Below are positions 30,137 to 32,127 of a stretch of DNA of 32,127 nt, one piece after another; position 1 is the stretch's first letter; every line of letters begins with the position of its first letter. Position numbers and translations under genes: made by a program. Source of the DNA: Candidatus Sumerlaeota bacterium (GTDB lineage Bacteria > Sumerlaeota > Sumerlaeia > SLMS01 > JAHLLQ01); the NCBI GenBank assembly GCA_021772755.1, contig JAJFLJ010000134.1, positions 1-32,127 on the forward strand, in the 5' to 3' direction. The notes beneath the pieces were generated by a model. The model was not told where the DNA came from. It made no database searches and saw only the letters and a program-made list of their open reading frames with translations.

Positions 30137-32127
30137 TCAGACCCCCGCCGTCGTTTTTTCGACGATGCGCGCGGCCGTCGCGGCGTCGAGCGCCTCGCCG
30201 CCGATCTCGTGCTGAAGGAAGAGCTGGGAGAGCGAGGCCTTCAGTTCCCGCACGTTGGAATCGACGTGCTCGGCGAGAACGAGCAGCGCGTCGTCGGGCA
30301 CGGAGAGTTCCGGGCGCAGCGCGGCGTCGCGCCGCAGGATGGCGAGACGCGTCTCGAAGTCGGGCGAATGGATATCGACGATGACGCCGGCGCCGAAGCG
30401 CGACTTGAGGCGCTTCTCCAGGTGCGAGATGTCGCGGGGAGGGCGGTCGGACGTGACGATGATCTGGCGGCGCGCCTGGTACAGCGTGTTGAAGATGTGG
30501 AAGAACTCCTCCTGGGCGACTTCCTTGCCGGCCAGGAAATGGACGTCGTCGATCAGCAGGACGTCCACCGACTTGTAGCGCGAGCGGAACGCGTTGACCG
30601 CGTTCATGCGGATCGCCTCCACCAGGTCGGAGGTGAAGTCCTCGGCGTTGGTGTAGATCACGCGGACGGTGTTCTCCGTCGCGACGGCATGGTTGGCGAC
30701 GGCGTGGAGCAGGTGCGTCTTGCCGAGTCCGACGTCGGAATGGATGAAGAGGGGATTGTGCGGCGTGCGGCCCGGATCGCGGGCGACGGCCATGGCCGTC
30801 GCGTGGACGAAGCGGTTGTGGTCGCCGACGACGAACTGGTCGAAGGTGTACTCGGGAAGAATCATGAGCGAAAGCGGCTCGCCACCGGCGGATGCCGCGC
30901 CCCGCGGTTCGCCGCCGACGCGTTCGAGCAGCGGCGCCAGCCCGCGCCATTCCTCCAGGGCGGCGCCGGTGTCGCCGGAGTCCTCGAGCAGCCGCGCGCG
31001 CATGGACCGCGCACGCAGGTGGTTCGCGTTCAGGCCGAGGCATTCGTCGGCGACGGCGAGGGCGTCCTTCACCGAGCCGGCCGCCTTGTGGACTTCGCAG
31101 ATGCCGAGCAGTTCGTCGATGGCTTCGCCGCGGCGCCCGGCGTCCATCAGGTGATTGACGAGGTGGCGCCGCAGACCGATGTCGGCCGGCTTGATCTCGA
31201 CGGCTTCGCGTCGCGCGGCGAAGGCGGCGTCGGGATCGCCGGCGGCGGCGAGGAACTCGCCGAGGCGCTCCAGTTCCTGCACGGCGCGGTCGTCGTCGCG
31301 GTTCGATCCGTGGAGGTACAGGTTGGCGATGTCGCGCTGGACGGCGGGATCGCGCGGCCTGGTTTCGAGCGCGTCCCGAAGAACGCCGCGGGCCGCTTCG
31401 AAATCCCCCGCCGCGACGTGGGACTGCGCGAACTCCCGAAGGTACGAGACCGCCTCCTCCGCGTTGCCGCGTTCGAGCGCCATCGACGCCATCCCGCGCC
31501 ATGCGCGCCCGTTGTTCGCGTCCAGTTCGAAAACCTCGCGGTAGACCTCTTCCGCCTCGCCGTAGCGGTGGTGGCGGGCATGCAGATCGGCGAGTTCCAC
31601 CGCGGCTTCGGCCGCCTCCGCCGTGCGCTCCAGGTTCGCGAGGATCGTCGCGAGGCGCCGCCGGTGGGTGACTTCCGCGGGCTTGAGTTCGAGAAGCTGG
31701 CGGTAGAGCGGGACGAGCTCCTCCTCGTCGCGGTTCTCCTCGTGCCTGCGGACGAGTTCGAGGATCGCGTCCTCGCGCTCCTCGTTGCGGCTCGCGCGGT
31801 GGAACAGATCGATGAGGCGCTTGCTGAGGACGGCGCTTCCGCTGGTGCGCAGGCGGAACTCCTTGAAGTAGTCGGCGGCGCGCTCGAGTTCGCCCTCCTT
31901 CTCGCAGAGATCGACGTAGTGGTCGATCTCCTCCATCAGGGCGTCGTCGTCGGATTCGCGCAGCAGCTCCATCAGCCGCTCGCGAAGATCGAAGGCGCGG
32001 GGGCGTTGGCGGACGATCTCGGCGATCAGCTCCCGCTCGGCGACGCTGTCGCCGGTTTCCCGGTAGAGGGCGGCGAGTTCGCGGCTCGCCTCGCCCCAGC
32101 GGACGAGGTCGCCGTCGAGGCGGTAGA
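30137..32127 (-). CDS. TPR-DnaA-like AAA+ ATPase fusion, N-terminus cut by window
   Basis: The track starts this at Met 31972, but the frame stays open to base 32127 (upstream residues such as RETGDSVAERELIAEIVRQR), so the true start is outside. About 420 visible residues form TPRs (AEEVYREVFELDANNGRAWR, AVEIKPADIGLRRHLVNHLM). The last 240 residues are a DnaA domain III: YTFDQFVVGDHNRFVHA, Walker A HSDVGLGKTHLLHA, the initiator-specific helix DLVEAIRMNAVNAFRSRY, Walker B VDVLLIDDVHFLAGKE, sensor 1 IIVTSDRPP, box VII KRLKSRFGAG with the Arg finger, and sensor 2 SNVRELKASL. Domain I is not visible and domain IV (DNA-binding) is absent; the protein ends after the lid. It therefore resembles Hda in lacking DNA-binding but with TPRs added. 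It is unlikely to be the initiator itself. No DnaA boxes were seen. Confidence 0.88.
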   Translation of the reverse strand, partial: YRLDGDLVRWGEASRELAALYRETGDSVAERELIAEIVRQRPRAFDLRERLMELLRESDDDALMEEIDHYVDLCEKEGELERAADYFKEFRLRTSGSAVLSKRLIDLFHRASRNEEREDAILELVRRHEENRDEEELVPLYRQLLELKPAEVTHRRRLATILANLERTAEAAEAAVELADLHARHHRYGEAEEVYREVFELDANNGRAWRGMASMALERGNAEEAVSYLREFAQSHVAAGDFEAARGVLRDALETRPRDPAVQRDIANLYLHGSNRDDDRAVQELERLGEFLAAAGDPDAAFAARREAVEIKPADIGLRRHLVNHLMDAGRRGEAIDELLGICEVHKAAGSVKDALAVADECLGLNANHLRARSMRARLLEDSGDTGAALEEWRGLAPLLERVGGEPRGAASAGGEPLSLMILPEYTFDQFVVGDHNRFVHATAMAVARDPGRTPHNPLFIHSDVGLGKTHLLHAVANHAVATENTVRVIYTNAEDFTSDLVEAIRMNAVNAFRSRYKSVDVLLIDDVHFLAGKEVAQEEFFHIFNTLYQARRQIIVTSDRPPRDISHLEKRLKSRFGAGVIVDIHSPDFETRLAILRRDAALRPELSVPDDALLVLAEHVDSNVRELKASLSQLFLQHEIGGEALDAATAARIVEKTTAGV

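Noticed and set aside
30137-32127. Chromosome origin region marked by dnaA
   Set aside because: No domain IV, no TTATCCACA-type boxes, and no dnaN, recF, rpmH or gyrB neighbour.

Overview
ORGANISM. The window is GC-rich bacterial chromosomal DNA with long intergenic spacers. It has housekeeping genes (rplM-rpsI, sucD, metF, rmlA, wecB), several Sec-exported proteins of unknown function, a dispersed intergenic repeat whose chance translations carry the 'HGRDARAT' and 'GVPPV' words, and heptameric tandem repeats. This suggests a free-living, envelope-rich lineage of the Planctomycetota/PVC or Sumerlaeota/Hydrogenedentota type. That placement is an inference with low confidence. There is no rRNA, tRNA, CRISPR array, transposase or phage gene.

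LAYOUT. 1-3646 (minus): a zinc-ribbon polytopic membrane protein followed by a membrane-anchored TolB-like protein cut by the window edge. 3815-6812 (plus): rmlA, an MscS channel and wecB. 6814-7680 (minus): a PAPS sulfotransferase, stop-to-stop with wecB. 7863-8801 (plus): an anchored unknown. 9184-10085 (plus): the rplM-rpsI operon, flanked on both sides by stretches holding related 7-bp tandem repeats; the 3' side also has a cluster of short perfect hairpins. 10593-13375 (minus): two tandem paralogous secreted zinc metalloproteases, each with its own leader and the first two genes' ends marked by terminators. 13575-15158 (plus): a GT39-like membrane glycosyltransferase. 15160-18110 (minus): an SDR oxidoreductase, a GT4 glycosyltransferase and an exported tandem OB-fold protein. 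18225-18474: repeat copy A. 18530-23433: a secreted unknown, a bacilliredoxin (minus), a seven-repeat FG-GAP protein and sucD. 23459-23824: repeat copies B and C. 23954-32127 (all minus): a lower-GC exported unknown, a BPL_N lipoprotein, metF, two unknown envelope proteins, a small membrane protein with SHOCT-like motifs, and a TPR-DnaA-like AAA+ fusion cut by the right edge.

HOW THE GENES WORK TOGETHER. rmlA, wecB, the sulfotransferase, the GT39 and GT4 enzymes and possibly the SDR are all consistent with surface polysaccharide or glycolipid synthesis, but they are scattered over both strands and do not form a classical locus. The most unusual set is at the right end: a DnaA-type ATPase whose domains I, II and IV are missing and replaced by a long TPR array, followed within 5 nt by a membrane protein that in turn overlaps a large exported helical protein. 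Translationally close spacing suggests these act together, perhaps linking an ATP-dependent adaptor to the envelope, but the role is unknown.

Two genes run off the window and are missing or internally started in the ORF track: 1-1412 (minus) and the DnaA-like gene, which stays open to base 32127.
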